The notes under the pieces were generated by a model. That model made no database searches. It had not been told where the DNA came from and worked only from the letters and a program-made list of their open reading frames with translations. A stretch of 64,000 nt of DNA from Branchiostoma floridae (lineage: Eukaryota; Chordata; Leptocardii; Amphioxiformes; Branchiostomatidae): NCBI RefSeq assembly GCF_000003815.2, contig NC_049997.1, positions 1,243,493 to 1,307,492 on the forward strand, read 5' to 3'. Positions 46,733 through 59,218 of the stretch are shown piece by piece. Both the position numbers and the translations under genes were made by a program. Numbering within the stretch: position 1 is the stretch's first letter; every line of letters begins with the position of its first letter.

Positions 46733-49284
46733 TATTACGAAGGATGAAGCGTCCAAATTTCTCAGGGGAACATGACACTGACCCCTAGATTGTGCGTCAC
46801 CATCCCCAACCCCTATCAATTTGCGACGCACGGGTAGTGCATAGTCTCTCCTTCTGTAAGTGTAACGTGCTGGATGCAGCCATCCACGGCGTTTCTTGAT
46901 CCAGTCGTCGCTTCGACTAACGAGTAATACAGTAGAAGTCGCTTATTAGGGAAGGCCATTTGCCAGCTAAATTTTCCCGACTAACCGGCGTTCCCGATTA
47001 AAAGATGTTGCCCGAAATGACCCGAGTGGGGATGGGGGAGGGGGGCATCGGTGAACGCATCGCACGCATAATCATGTTGACACAAAGAATACAACACAAT
47101 CATTTCTACCACAAATAATCAAGTCCATAATTTCATTAAACTCCACAAATATACTTATTAGCCACTTTCAGCGGCAAATTTATCTTTTATCGGTAATTGT
47201 GATATTGTTATCACATTTTAGTGTCGAAGAACGAATCGCGATGCATCAAAAGATCTGTTACGTTTCGTCTATAGTATCGGCTTGAAGAAAACAAAGAAAT
47301 TAACACTGCTAAAACACGTTAAGCTACCGAAAAAAACGAGGTACATATGCAAACGTATTCTAAATTTGCCAAATGAACAATTGTTTTGATTAATAGAGGA
47401 CTGATCAAGGGTACAGTGCACGCGCTTACTACGTAAGATTTGTCGACATGTGATACACAGACGAAAAACATCGCTACGTTGTAGGACGAAAACGCTCTTG
47501 GTTTTCAGACAAACTTTATGTACTAGGCGAAAATACTCATGACTAACGCATAAATAAACTGTTAATCTTCATATCTACAAATTTTCCAGTTACGATGTCC
47601 ACAGATTACACTGAAATTTTGCCACAGTCGACAGCGTCATTTTCAAAACATTTCCATCACGAAAACAAAGATGGCGGACGCGGCGTCATGTGTAGTATCC
47701 CATGATTCCCTGCGGCAACCGCCGGGCCGCGCGCTAGCGACGTAAATTGAATAGAAATCGCGGCCTTTTCGGACTCAAAACAGGCAGTTTTGATACTTTT
47801 GGCGATCTGATATCTTTATACGGGAAAATTTTGGTTCATTCCTGCTGATTCTGGTGATTTGTTTGGCATATTTCGGGGTTAACATGCGTTGTAACTTGAA
47901 TTTTTTTCCCGATTAGCCGATTTGGGCTTTGCAAATATGGGGTGCTGTAAACAATAGCGCCAATGGGAAATGGTTTTGGATTCCAGAATTCTTTGCAACT
48001 AACCGATTTGTATATTTTCGAATTTTTATTGTACGTCAAAATGATAAAGTAGTTCTAACGCTTCTAACAACAATATGCATATAAAATGGTGGCGTTAGAT
48101 GTTCGGCTAACCGTTCCCCGTGTCCTGTTTTGGATACCGTACTCCAGCGTGACACAGCACTGTACTTGTTTTTAGTCCCACTTTCTTGATATAATGTCAA
48201 GGGGAATATCACTGGTCAAACTCAACACGTTTTCAGAGAGTCGATTGAAGTCTCGCTGCTACAGGTCGTCCAACAGGTGATCCAACCAGGTACTGCTCAC
48301 AAGTTCCTTTCCGGCCAAAGCATGCGCTTTGACTCCAAACGATGGTGGAAATTTTGGTAAGTGAGAAACATTCAAAATATTGCACTTCACAAATCATGTT
48401 AGGTATTGTCCACAAGGCGAGATAATGCCGGACGCCATGAAAGGCAATAAAGATGCTAAATACATTTTCAACATTATCTCCCGTATTATTGCACATTTGG
48501 ACAGAATCGTCGCTTGGTACAATGACAGTCAATCGAAACGTAGCGCAACTCAATGTCGTCTTATTTGTAAAGAGCCAGAGACAATTATTTAATCATAGGG
48601 TAGAAAGATTATATTTAGTTCTACAGAAAACAATGGTGGTCTGTAACTTTTCCCCGCCCGTTTTAACGCCGTGCGAGCATGATCAATCCCGAGTCGTATG
48701 GTGAAGACCTCAGGTGCCAGGGTGACCTACAATAGCATTGTCGTTTTTTCTTCTTATAGTACTTTATTACACTGGGCTTGGAAGACAACGATTTTATTGG
48801 CGTGGGCAATGTAGTTAGTAAATCAAACACGACAGCAGAACGGACAATATAGCGTTCGTGTGATTTAGAAACGAAATACGGCGTGCCGAATTCTTATTCG
48901 CCATGCCACTGCGACTATCCAAGCTGTATCTGCTGTTACGTGTTTAAGACTTTTTTCTCATTTACTGCTAGAGAAAAATAAAGAGACAAACAGGACTAAA
49001 ACATATTCATTCTTCATGAGAACAGACTTCGTAACAATGACTTGTTCATACCTATATAGATATTCATATGTCTGTTTAGTTATAGACCTTACGAAAGTCG
49101 CTTTACTTTTGTCGTGTCAATAAAGATTTTATATGCTGCATGCACGGCATTTGGTAGTGTACGAGATACGATACAAAGACTGGTACTTCGTGGCAGATTA
49201 CCCTTTAATAATGGTCGAGAGGATAAACATGTAGGTGTGATCCGCGTACTCAACGCTGCATGGGCGTGATGGACAATCCAAACT
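46733..49284. other. Repeat-rich non-coding stretch
   Basis: A start like a Tigger-type element (TACAGTAGAAGTCGCTTATT at 46930) lacks a matching end. CAAAGATGGCGGAC at 47667-47680 resembles a YY1 site with ATG. No supported gene. Confidence 0.5.
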
Positions 49285-51005
49285 GTGCAGGTCGCGTACT
49301 GTTCCCTGGCCGGCTTACTCTTCTATTCATTCTATTTCTACGGTTTTCCAGCGACCCGGAGTCTGGTACTGGTAGAGACTAACATTTTCCTGCAAGGAGA
49401 GAGCAAGCCGACATGCAAGTCGGCAATCAAGCCTGCCGACTTTATTAGACAAACAGGCATTTGTCGCAGTTCTCCCAGACGTATTTTCCCGTCCATAAAA
49501 CTCGGACAGGGCCCACAACCTAAATTATGTCACAAAATGTGGCAATATGTAACTGCGAAAATTTTGGCATTGTCTTAATCACGTGGTTGAACAACGTGTT
49601 TTGGCTCGCCATATTCAGATGAATATCCAAGAAACTTGATAGTGGGGCATAGGATTTCAGTTTCAGTTTCTTACAACCAATCATGTGGCTCATTATTTGC
49701 AGTGAAAATCGACGTCTCCGGCTCATTTCGTACAAATCGTAGCGATTGGCTAGCCAGTAAATAGATTGTCCCACACTGTACACATCAAACGGCTGCCGCC
49801 AGCATGGCGCCATGGCAACGGCCAATGTGTGGTGGGAAGACCACCAGAGCGCCGCTCACGTGCGCCTCACAGGCGGGATGTCAATCAACCCGCTGTTTAT
49901 TTCAGCGGGTGCAGCCTGGAACTGGGATCGCCGTGTTTTCCAAAATCATCTCGCACACTGGACAGCCGGGCTTTCTGAGCAACGTTCGCACATGCAGAAA
50001 AACTGCACTGAGTAGCGGAGCAGATTCTTCAAAGGGTGACTCAACACTGTAAGCTGGAAATTGGAAAATGAACAGCATTTTATAAGTGTATGTAAACTTT
50101 ACTAGAAGACCCATCAGTTGGTTTTTGCTACTCTATTGAGTATTGTATTATACTCTACTCTTCACTTCAGACAGCCGTGCGTGGTGACATATATGTACAA
50201 GAAAACACGTCACCCATTCATTAGTCGCGGCCAAAATATAATATAGAAGAAAAGTTGTAGATTTGAAGGTAGAAAAATCTCAATTTTTTAAATTTTCATA
50301 GTACATTTTGTATTGTTCTGGCGATAGTGCAACGCTATTACTATTAGTGTTCGCCCGCTCTGGCTGTTGCCCCGCAATAATGGACGTAATGCATGCCTCT
50401 AACAATGTCTAATAGTCTCACCTACGGACTCTACTGCTCTTCTGGCCGCTGCGCCTAGTGTACGGAAGGGGGCGCTGTCGCACGGCTTCATACAATTTAG
50501 GGACTTAGACAAAATTTGGCAGGGCGGCGGCAATTTTTTCTAAGTGTTTTACGGCGCCCGAAGCGTCCGGCGGTCCTGAACTGCCGAACGTGCTGAACCA
50601 CTTAATGACGGTTCACCGCCCGGCGCTCGGACTGGCAGCCTCGCGGGCCGGACGGCTTTGACGTAGGCGGACCGCTCGGACTGCCCTCGGACCGGTTCGA
50701 ACCGTTCGGGGCGAGTTGATTTTCACACAGGTAAACCTTGCAATATTCACATGAAGCCTTCACGTGAAAAAGTCTTGATGCAAAACATAAAATAAAGTCG
50801 AATGACAGCAAAACAAAATGACAGACCTTTAACTGTTTATACTGCTTGAATCTATTCTATTATAAGACTTCAAATTTCTAATTTAAAATGTATGTGATAC
50901 AACAAAGGTTAACTTTCATTACCATTGTTTTTATATCCTGTATACTGGTGCCTTGATATATTTAAACCTTATGGTTCAGGTTCACACGTGCATATTATTC
51001 AAATC

Positions 51006-51141
51006 CAGGGCTTTTTCTAATGTCAGGTAAGCAGTGGCCACTGGAGCCACTGGTACAAGTTTGGTCTGAGGGTACTTGCACCACACCAATTCTACATGCA
51101 CAAACTTACATAATACTATGCATGTGGTATTTCGAGTCCTG
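51006..51141. mobile_element. CAGGGCTCGAAAT-family remnant, deleted inside
   Basis: Ends CAGGGCTTTTTCTAATG and TATTTCGAGTCCTG are recognisable but diverged; only about 136 bp remain. Confidence 0.6.
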
Positions 51142-51963
51142 ATGATACACAAAGGGGGCCATGGAAACGCATTACATTAGCATGGCAAAAAGAAAAATAG
51201 CCGTGCAACAGACCAGCGTGGTGACCTTCGGTACGCACCATTGCTGCTAATGCAGAATACAGAATGTACTAATTTGCAATAATTGCTTACAAGGTGTCCG
51301 CTTAAGCTTGTGGAGGGGGCGTCTTGTGAGCACCATGCTGCTCCATGGTGTCTTGCGGAGGGGTGGTCTTGTGAGACTGTCACCGCCACATGGTGGCCAC
51401 CTACGCATCTGTATAAAACACAAGACAAATTCTTCATATTACTTGAAACAAAAAATGGAAGGTTTCTTACAGCATTTAAGACATTCTACATCTGACAATT
51501 GTTCCACAAATTATGTGTCTTAAAGACAGAACAACCAAACTAAACTAACAGGAAATGGCTGGATGAAAGTCAAACTCAAAGTACATGTAATCTAAAACCA
51601 GTTAACTCAAATGTACATGTACATGCACTTTAAGGGACAAACTTTGCTGGTAGACTATGCTAAATATTATGACATTTCTGTCAGAGAAAAAGAGTTTTGA
51701 TGGCAACGAGCGCCGGAGTGTCTTGGTTGCCTGAGGCGCAAGCCATCGCAAGGGACATCCAGACTTTAACTGGAGAAAAAATAATGAAGTCTTGACCATC
51801 TGAAACTTCATTTCCTGCACTTGAGAGGAATATTTTGCTTGTATTTACTAAGGGACCGCAGGGTTGGATAAGTCCACTAGCCCTATTGTCCAGGGCAAGA
51901 GAAAATGCTGATCGAGCAAGTGCATGACCTAAGATTTTTTCCATTGAATAAGATTTTGATATA

Positions 51964-52140
51964 CAGTCAAACCTGCCCGAGCGACCACCTCTTCTCAGCG
52001 ACCACCTGGCCATTTCGACCACTTTTTCTCGGTCCCGATTTATTTTCCCATTGACGTAAGCATTAAGCGACCTTTTCTCAACGACCACCTGGCCAACGCG
52101 ACCGGCCGAAATTGGGACCCATAACGACCGCATCATTTTC
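51964..52140. mobile_element. CAGTCAAACCTG MITE, left part
   Basis: Begins CAGTCAAACCTGCCCGAGCG after TA and continues with GCGACCACCTGGCCA repeats like 40898. The right end is missing. Confidence 0.75.
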
Positions 52141-52262
52141 AAAATTGAGGTTTTTATAAATTTTTGATGATAACTAGCACGATTTTGTGCCGAAATCGGC
52201 CAGTTTTCGTCGGATTTTGGGGTTAAATTTACAGTTTACAGTGTGCATTGGAAAAAAAACTT

Positions 52263-52333
52263 CAGACGGCGGATTCGAACCGGGGTAGGACAGTTGGCGG
52301 GTCAACGCACTAACCACTATGCCATGCCCAACA
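52263..52333 (-). repeat. tRNA-like pol III promoter (tRNA-derived SINE head)
   Basis: On the minus strand, TGGCATAGTGGTTAGTGC (A-box) and GGTTCGAATCC (B-box) are correctly spaced. The acceptor stem does not pair. Probably a SINE head. Confidence 0.65.
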
Positions 52334-52880
52334 CTCGCGATACAATTATCCAAATGTAGGGAATAACTTGAATACGTCCGTTCATTCCAAGATTCAAAGA
52401 TTCTAATGTCTAATCTTCCGAAAAATGTCTAATCAACTGTTACTTGTGACAAAAGTTTGTAATGAGACGAGAGCCTGGCAAAATAATGTCGGGAAAGGCA
52501 TGTTACAAACTCTGATTGGCTGGCTGACATCTAGGTGTGTCAATAGCCTGTTTAGGCTATAGGCACACTCAGTGTGTCAATAGCCACAGCGTTTGCGAAT
52601 TCATGCTGTGTCACCATTTATTTGATTTTATATTGTTATCATTTATTGTTATGTATGTACGGGTCCCCCCCCCCCCCCAGGGATCTTTGAAAAACGCCAG
52701 CCAGGCGACATGTAACAGTTACCCCTGGATAAATAAAAATAAACAAACAAACAAACAAATTGCGTTTCTGCAGTAACACAGTTATGTTTGTGTGGTATGT
52801 AGGTGACGTGCTGCAGAACTGCATGCATGATGATCTTCGTACGTAAACGTTACGTCTAGCAAAAACTCAGTTCAGCTTAC

Positions 52881-52889
52881 CTCGTTCAT
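52881..52889 (-). CDS. Candidate tiny first coding exon (MNE)
   Basis: The minus strand reads AACCGTTGACAATGAACGAG, then GTAAGC: an ATG in acceptable context, three codons and a strong donor, in phase 0. It would join in frame to gene A exon 42553-42660. Upstream (52945-53010) lies a short direct repeat AGAGAGCAAGGACGTTATA. Speculative. Confidence 0.2.
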
Positions 52890-53039
52890 TGTCAACGGTT
52901 GAAGTAGTTGACTAATGAAAACTCAGTCTGTGTGAGAGCCTTGGTGAGAGCAAGGACGTTATAGCTAGAGAGCAAGTACGTTATAGAGAGCAAGGACGTT
53001 ATATCGAGAGCGAGAAGTACACTCAGCTCAGCAGAGAAT

Positions 53040-54959
53040 GACAGTGGTTTCTGCTGGGTTCTGCAAACTTCTGCTATTGGTGGAACTGATCACGTGTTTC
53101 CAAACTTAATCTCAACTTTTCATTAAAAAAGTATAGTTAAATTCATTATTTGTTTTACATTGCAGTGATTTCTTTTACAAACTACAATGGTGAAACCGAA
53201 GACTGCAATGATGATTTTTTTTTTGTTTTTGGCCTCATTACGTCATCAAAGCCAGCTGACGACTGGATGATGACAGTAAAATAAGACGCAAATCACAGGT
53301 TTCCCCCATCTCATTTCCCCCGTTTTTGCTCCCAATTTTTCGGCTACCGCTATAGAAGTGTATATTCGTTTATTTTTCCCAAAAAGTCCGTTCTTCGTAA
53401 CGTTTTTTGTTTAATTGTTGTTGGCGCAGATATCGTCATACGGTCCTGATGTATCACTGCGCCATAGCGGTAACACGGTTCCAACGCCTAATTGCCCAGA
53501 TCGTACGCTGTATACCGTTATACGCTTTGTGAGTATTCTGGAGTCACAAATCAGCAAATGTTGGTTAAAAATGTCATTTCATTGGTGGTTTTTACCAAAA
53601 ATAACATTTGTACAGAAAATGTCAACTGACAGTCGGTCAGCGAGAAGGCACCCCTTTCTATCGTTAACATTGAATTGTTCAACTAGAGTTCCACGACTCC
53701 ATACTTTTGCCAATCTTTACAACTGTTGTATTAATTAAGAATAATCAGTGCGTGGTGAATATGTGTACATAACTTCCAAATGCCACAAGTAAGAAATTCA
53801 CGACAGTTACCACGATTGGATTATGGCATTTTCTCATTTATTATGCAAAGCAGGCCTCTATTCGCTTGGTATCTGTTATCTATAGTATCATTCTCTTTCT
53901 CAGTTACAAATAGCACATGTCGCAATAGGTTTAGATAATTTCTTCATCAATTATGCAAAGTAGGTTCCGATTTGCATCATTCATACATAACTACTAGTTT
54001 ATGGCATCACTTTGGCCCCATTCATGATGCAAAAAAAATGAAACGGTCCTATCCATTTAGGAACCTGAAACGGATATATCTGTCATCATGAACGTTCCAT
54101 TTCGGATACGAAATGGATTTTTTCGGAACCTCCTTGTCAGGTGTATCTGTTCCTAGTTATCTGGAATCGCAGCTTTTCATTTTATATATTATTAAGTATT
54201 AACGCAAAATCGGCGCGATTCATTTTACATCCGGGCACGTTCTTTCATAGTTGGTGGCGTCACGGGGAACAAGTAGAATTTTAGCCGGTCATTCAGCACT
54301 TCGGCAAAATATGTAATAGTAATAGTAAAATTTGTTTATATTATCGGGCCGCCTCTTGGTCGACTGAGAGCCAGCAGTCCTCGGCTATCGCAGGGGGATG
54401 TGTCAGGAGATCCAGAGAAAACGTCCTAGTATATATCGGAACGCATTTTCAAGGCCATGGTAGAACGCAGATTCAGCAAGTTCAATTCCGATCGAAGATC
54501 AATGATCTAACGCAGAAGTACGAGACTGTTCCAAGGAGGTTATATATTTAACCTCCTTGGTTGTGCAGAATCACATCAACCTCAGCGGGTAAGAGGTCGC
54601 ATTACCATGCCTTTTTGCTGTCGGATTTGTATGCCAAAACAGATAAAACCATTTTTTGCATCATGATTGGGGCCTTAAGCTATCTACACACCAAAAATGA
54701 GGACGATATGTCAACCCTTTCTTTACAGTAAAGTGGCCCCTGAAGTTCCAAAACATGCCGCCAGGGCGCCCAAACGTATACCACTTACTCTCAGTCTCAG
54801 CAGCTCCGACATTATTGTTAAAGGGTCTTGGAAAGGGGGCCACCCATTTCACATGTTGTAAAAAGTCATGCACGAGGCGGATTATCCATTTTACCAGGGA
54901 CCAAAGGTGTGGAAACAGAGCCACCATTCATTTCACCAGGGATTAAGGATGTGGGCTAT
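53040..54959. other. Non-coding stretch, nothing firm
   Basis: AT-rich DNA; ATTATGCAAA words recur near 53841 and 53951. A 17-kb-like phrase (CAAAACGGATAAA, CATCATGCATGAGCG) near 16990 resembles 54050-54100, suggesting a shared dispersed repeat. No exon found. Confidence 0.4.
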
Positions 54960-57500
54960 TGGAAAATGAAAACCGCTTGCAAAACCGGATGCTTCCTTGC
55001 CGAGATAATCTCGATCGTATGGACTCTAGTCGTGGCATAACGGCTAGTCTTAGCCGTAAGTCAGGGAACGGGTGATGCCTTAATAACGCGATTCTAAGTT
55101 AGGGTTCATATATAATTTATATACAAACTCCCGGAAGGAAATTTGTTTTCAACCAGAAATTATATAATTGCACGCATTGATATACGCCTGGGGTTAGTTT
55201 TGACCCAATACGGTGGTTTGACGGTTAACTTAATAACGCGATTCCAAGTTAGGGTTCAAGTTGCGGCCGGGCAAACTTTATATCATTCGAAAGGTCTCTT
55301 TGCGCGCTTTTGGAAGATAAAACCTCTTGTCAATCGGATGCTTCCTTGCCGAGATAATCTCGATCGTATGGACTCTAGTCGTGGCATAACCGCTAGTCTT
55401 AGCCGTGTCTTAGCCATAAGTCAGGGGTAGGGTGATGCCTTAATAACAGGGTTCCAAGTTAGGGTTTAAGTTGCGGCCGGGCAAACTTTATATCATTCGA
55501 AAGGTCTCTTTGCGCGCTATTGGAAGATGAAAACCGCTTGCAAATCGGATGCTTCCTTGGCGCCGAGATAATCTCGATCGTATGGACACTAGTCGTGGTA
55601 TAACCGCTAGTCTTAGCCGTAAGTCAGGGGTAGGGTGATGCCTTATACCCCCATTCCACTGGGACGGCGCTCTCGCGGCGCTCTCACGGCGATGGCAAAT
55701 TTGACCATCGCGGTGAGAGCGCGGTGAAATCGCCAAGGTCGCCGTGGGAGCGCCGTGAGAGCGCGGTGAGAGCGCGGTGAGAGCGCCGTGAGAGCGCGGT
55801 GGGAGTGCCATCGCCGCGAGAGCGCCGTCACCACGGCGATGGTATGGAGCCCTGCCATACCATCGCCATGAGAGCGCCGAGGATGGCGATGCAACAATGA
55901 TCGCCATGAGAGCGCCATGAGAGCGCAGAGAGAGCGCGGAGAGCGACAATAGGGCTGAACAATGGTAAATGATAGGACCCATTCCACAGGGACGGCGATC
56001 TCACCGCGCTCTCGCTGCGCTCTCAACTATAGTTCATACAATCTTTTTTCTTGAAGAAGTATATTTTGATGAATTTCTTTGTCAAATCTTACTTTTGTGT
56101 CATGAATCACTTCCTAATTAAAATCATGGGTAATACAAATTGGATAACTACACATACAATGCTTTTATTCAGCGTTTTGTATCACATGATTTCTCCAGAT
56201 TAGATATATTATATATACTATTGTAGAGTGGAATTTGTTATCACCAAGCACAGTAGGGGCGTCTTCTCTGGATAGTTTCAGAGAACACTTGCATATAGAT
56301 GTGCAAAAGTTAGGTGTGATGAGTCGTTCAGTGTAATATAACCAGCTGCTGCCGCGCCGCGTGCCTGCGAAGCTGGTGTGTTACGCCGAAGGGCGGTTAT
56401 ACCGGCTATATAGATACATATACAGATAACATAAATTGGCGAAAAAGAAATCGGAGAAATGTTTTAAAAAAGTACAAATGATGTACAATGAATAAACTGA
56501 GATTGAATAATCAAGAACACTATTATTGTGTCTTGACTTATTTTTTAAATGTCAACATAATAACATTTTACTTTTCATGTTCTTAACCTGTAGATTGAGA
56601 TTATGGAAGACTTATTTTCAATACATCAAATCGTTTCACTATCTTATAATTTACCATAATAACGTGGCATGATAATGATATTCATTTTGAATAAGTTACA
56701 TGGCAAATTTAATTTTTTTAAAGCCAGCAAATCAGACGTATGGGTTATCTTAGACTCACGCTGAGCCCTGTACAGTGAGCAAAATGGGATTTGTTAACAG
56801 CCTTCATTTTATAATTTAAAACTGCATAAGACGTAAAGGTATGAGTTAGTAGACAATAAAATACACAAAACGTAAGAAATTTCATTCTTTATCTATGAAA
56901 TTCGTTGAGTAATATTTTAAGTCTTTGGCAGCCCATAAAAGTTGCTGACTTTTAAGTTATCCGTCGCGCTGAGAGCGCGCTGGCGTCGCAGTAAAGATTC
57001 CACTAGAGCAGCTTATTCTGCCATCGCGGCGCTCTCACGGCGATGGGGCAAATTTGCCATCGCCGTCAGAGCGCCGTCAGAGCGCCGTCAAGTGGAATGG
57101 GGGCCTTAATAACGCGATTCCAAGTTAGGGTTCAAGTTGCGGCCGGGCAAACTTTAGATCATTCGAAAGGTCTCTTTGCGCGCTATTGGAAGATGAAAAC
57201 CGCTTGCAAATCGGATGCTTCCTTGGCGCCGAGATAATCTCGATCGTATGGACACTAGTCGTGGTATAACCGCTAGTCTTAGCCGTAAGTCAGGGGTAGG
57301 GTGATGCCTTAATAACGCGATTCCAAGTTAGGGTTCAAGTTGCGGCCGGGCAAACTTTATATCATTCGAAAGGTCTCTTTGCGCGCTATTGGAAGATGAA
57401 AACCGCTTGCCAATCGGATGCTTCCTTGCCGAGATAATCTCGATCGTATGGGCTCTAGATCGGCATAACGGCTTATCTTAGCCGTAAGTCAGGGGTAGGG
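54960..57500. repeat. About 206-bp tandem repeat, 5 or more copies, interrupted by an insertion
   Basis: The phrase CCGAGATAATCTCGATCGTA recurs at about 55000, 55350, 55560, 57230 and 57430, with units of 203-211 bp (one longer spacing at the left). Shared words are GTTGCGGCCGGGCAAACTTT and ATAACGCGATTCCAAG. The element 55648-57103 sits between two adjacent units. Confidence 0.9.
55648..57103. mobile_element. 1456-bp hAT-like element with GAGAGCGCC subrepeats
   Basis: Ends CCCCCATTCCACT and AGTGGAATGGGGG. Long sub-terminal runs of GAGAGCGCGGTGAGAGCGCC flank an AT-rich core. The right flank CCTTAATA matches the uninterrupted repeat unit; the left flank CCTTATA is the same 8 bases minus one A. 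A second end-like block (CCCATTCCACAGGGACGG) at 55979 suggests a nested or rearranged copy. No transposase. Confidence 0.82.
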
Positions 57501-58190
57501 TAATTTAACATCCTATGTAATTTTATGTTACATTTAAAAAAACATACTATAATCAAAACATTGGTGTAGTGTATATTGTCATCAAACACGAGGGAATATT
57601 AACCATTATAAACAGTTTCACGACACCATGCTATTTGCCATTTGAATGCATATATTTGTCCGAGACATCCTTATTTTTTTGGCATTATTGTATATAAATA
57701 TAATTGTCTTTAACTTTAAAGGTAACCTTATCAGTGTCGCTTTCCTTACCTTTACTCTTACTTTGAGACTTTACATGCAGATAACTTTCTGGCTTGGTTC
57801 TGTAAATATAACACATATAAATGTAACAAGTAAGTATGAATATAACACATATTAGAGTAGGCTATACTAATTCGGGTGGGTATTACATATTGAATAGATA
57901 TAATAAGGTGCGTTTCACGTCAACCTGGATCCCTACCCTACCTTTGGTGGGGCTGGTACTTAGGGTAAAAAAAGTTGTCACGTGGATTATGTTTTATTTG
58001 CATTTTCACAAACATGAAGAACTTGATTAGCTTCTCTGCTATGTAGATCATTATCCCACGAAAATCCGTTTTTACTAAATAGCTTCAATTAAAAAAAGTG
58101 TTAAAAATATATTTTAATATACCTTTTGGGTCCTAAATTAAAACTTGACTGCATACTCTACCCAAAATACAGAGGCAATAGACAACCAAT

Positions 58191-58242
58191 ATGAACATGT
58201 CTCCCGGAAAGAAGCAGGAAACGGCGAGCTTTCCACGTATTG
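58191..58242 (+). CDS. Candidate first coding exon on the plus strand
   Basis: ATG, then MNMSPGKKQETASFPRI, ending at a strong donor (TTG then GTAAGA) in phase 1. No following exon was found before the window ends. Plausible but unsupported. Confidence 0.35.
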
Positions 58243-59218
58243 GTAAGATTTACGTTCTACATTTCTTAGCGGAACTGTCGCCCTTCGGCCTAAGGGTCTC
58301 CGCCTAGCCAACCTCCGAAATCATAAAAGAAACTCCGGACCGAGACAATAGTGACGTTGTTCCTGACTGTATTCAGCGCTTGGAAGACCGGTCAGGGTGT
58401 AACATCGGCAATGTGGTAAAATGACCAATTACAAGTATACTGCACACGGTTTCGCCTGGAAAATTGTAAAATCGCGAAATGTCCGTACTTATTTCTCGTT
58501 ATCTGAGGGAATCTATTGTTGTTGTTTTTTACTTCTGATGAACACAGTGGAGGGCCAGGAATTCGTATCAGCAAATTGTATCTAAAAACTGTTTTAGTCA
58601 ATCACTGTAAAACTTGAGTTTAAGCTTCTCACTACCTTTTCAGATGTAATTCCTTATTCTCCGTTGATAATACATTTGTATATCTGACGATCGACTCTGA
58701 TCACAAAGGCTGTCTGACACGCATTTCGTTTTGTACATCAGACATATACCTATATCGTAGACCTATTTGTTCTCGTCCTTAATGTACTAACGAACGTCCT
58801 TAGTATCTACGACCTCTCATAGGTCGTAGATGACGACCCGAATTTGATGAAAAGTGTTTTTTAATCACAGATCACATATACTGTACACGTAAAGCAGCTG
58901 TATACTTTTAATCTCACATTTCATTAGTTAGCACACATGTATAGCGACTAGTGCTTCTGGTCATTCCTGTTAACATTTATTCCCTTTCCTATAAGCAACA
59001 GTATAATTACATATAATGAAGCTCAGGTTTTGATTTGATCCAAACAGTACGGCCAAACTTTTTTGTCGACTTTGTTGTTTGGCTTGCATTTGGAAGTGTG
59101 GCATGGGACCGTCAACGGGAAATACTTCATTGACATTGCTAAACAAAATTGTAATAAATAGATAACGCTAATGAAAGAACTTTTTTTTAGTTTTGTTCGT
59201 TTTTTTACGTAATCATCT

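Larger units (their letters stand above)
43175..50731. mobile_element. 7.56-kb span between matching inverted ends (large element or two related ones)
   Basis: The left end CCTGTGTGAAAATTTGCCC and right end TTGATTTTCACACAGG share 13 bp inverted. Next to each end is GC-rich DNA dominated by GGTTCGAACGG/CGGTCGGACGG words (43190-43700 and 50540-50715). The same end type bounds 26776-28900. The flanks (GTTG and TAAA) show no duplication. No transposase is visible, and other repeats lie inside. It could be one long element or two facing relics. Confidence 0.5.

Noticed and set aside
51681-52142. 153-codon minus-strand open stretch (KVWMSLAMACASGNQDT)
   Set aside because: It overlaps the CAGTCAAACC MITE on its right side and has no splice sites or recognised domain. 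It may be repeat-derived, but I could not assign it.
55488-56026. 164- and 127-codon minus-strand open stretches
   Set aside because: They are artefacts of the GAGAGCGCC subrepeats of the hAT-like element 55648-57103.
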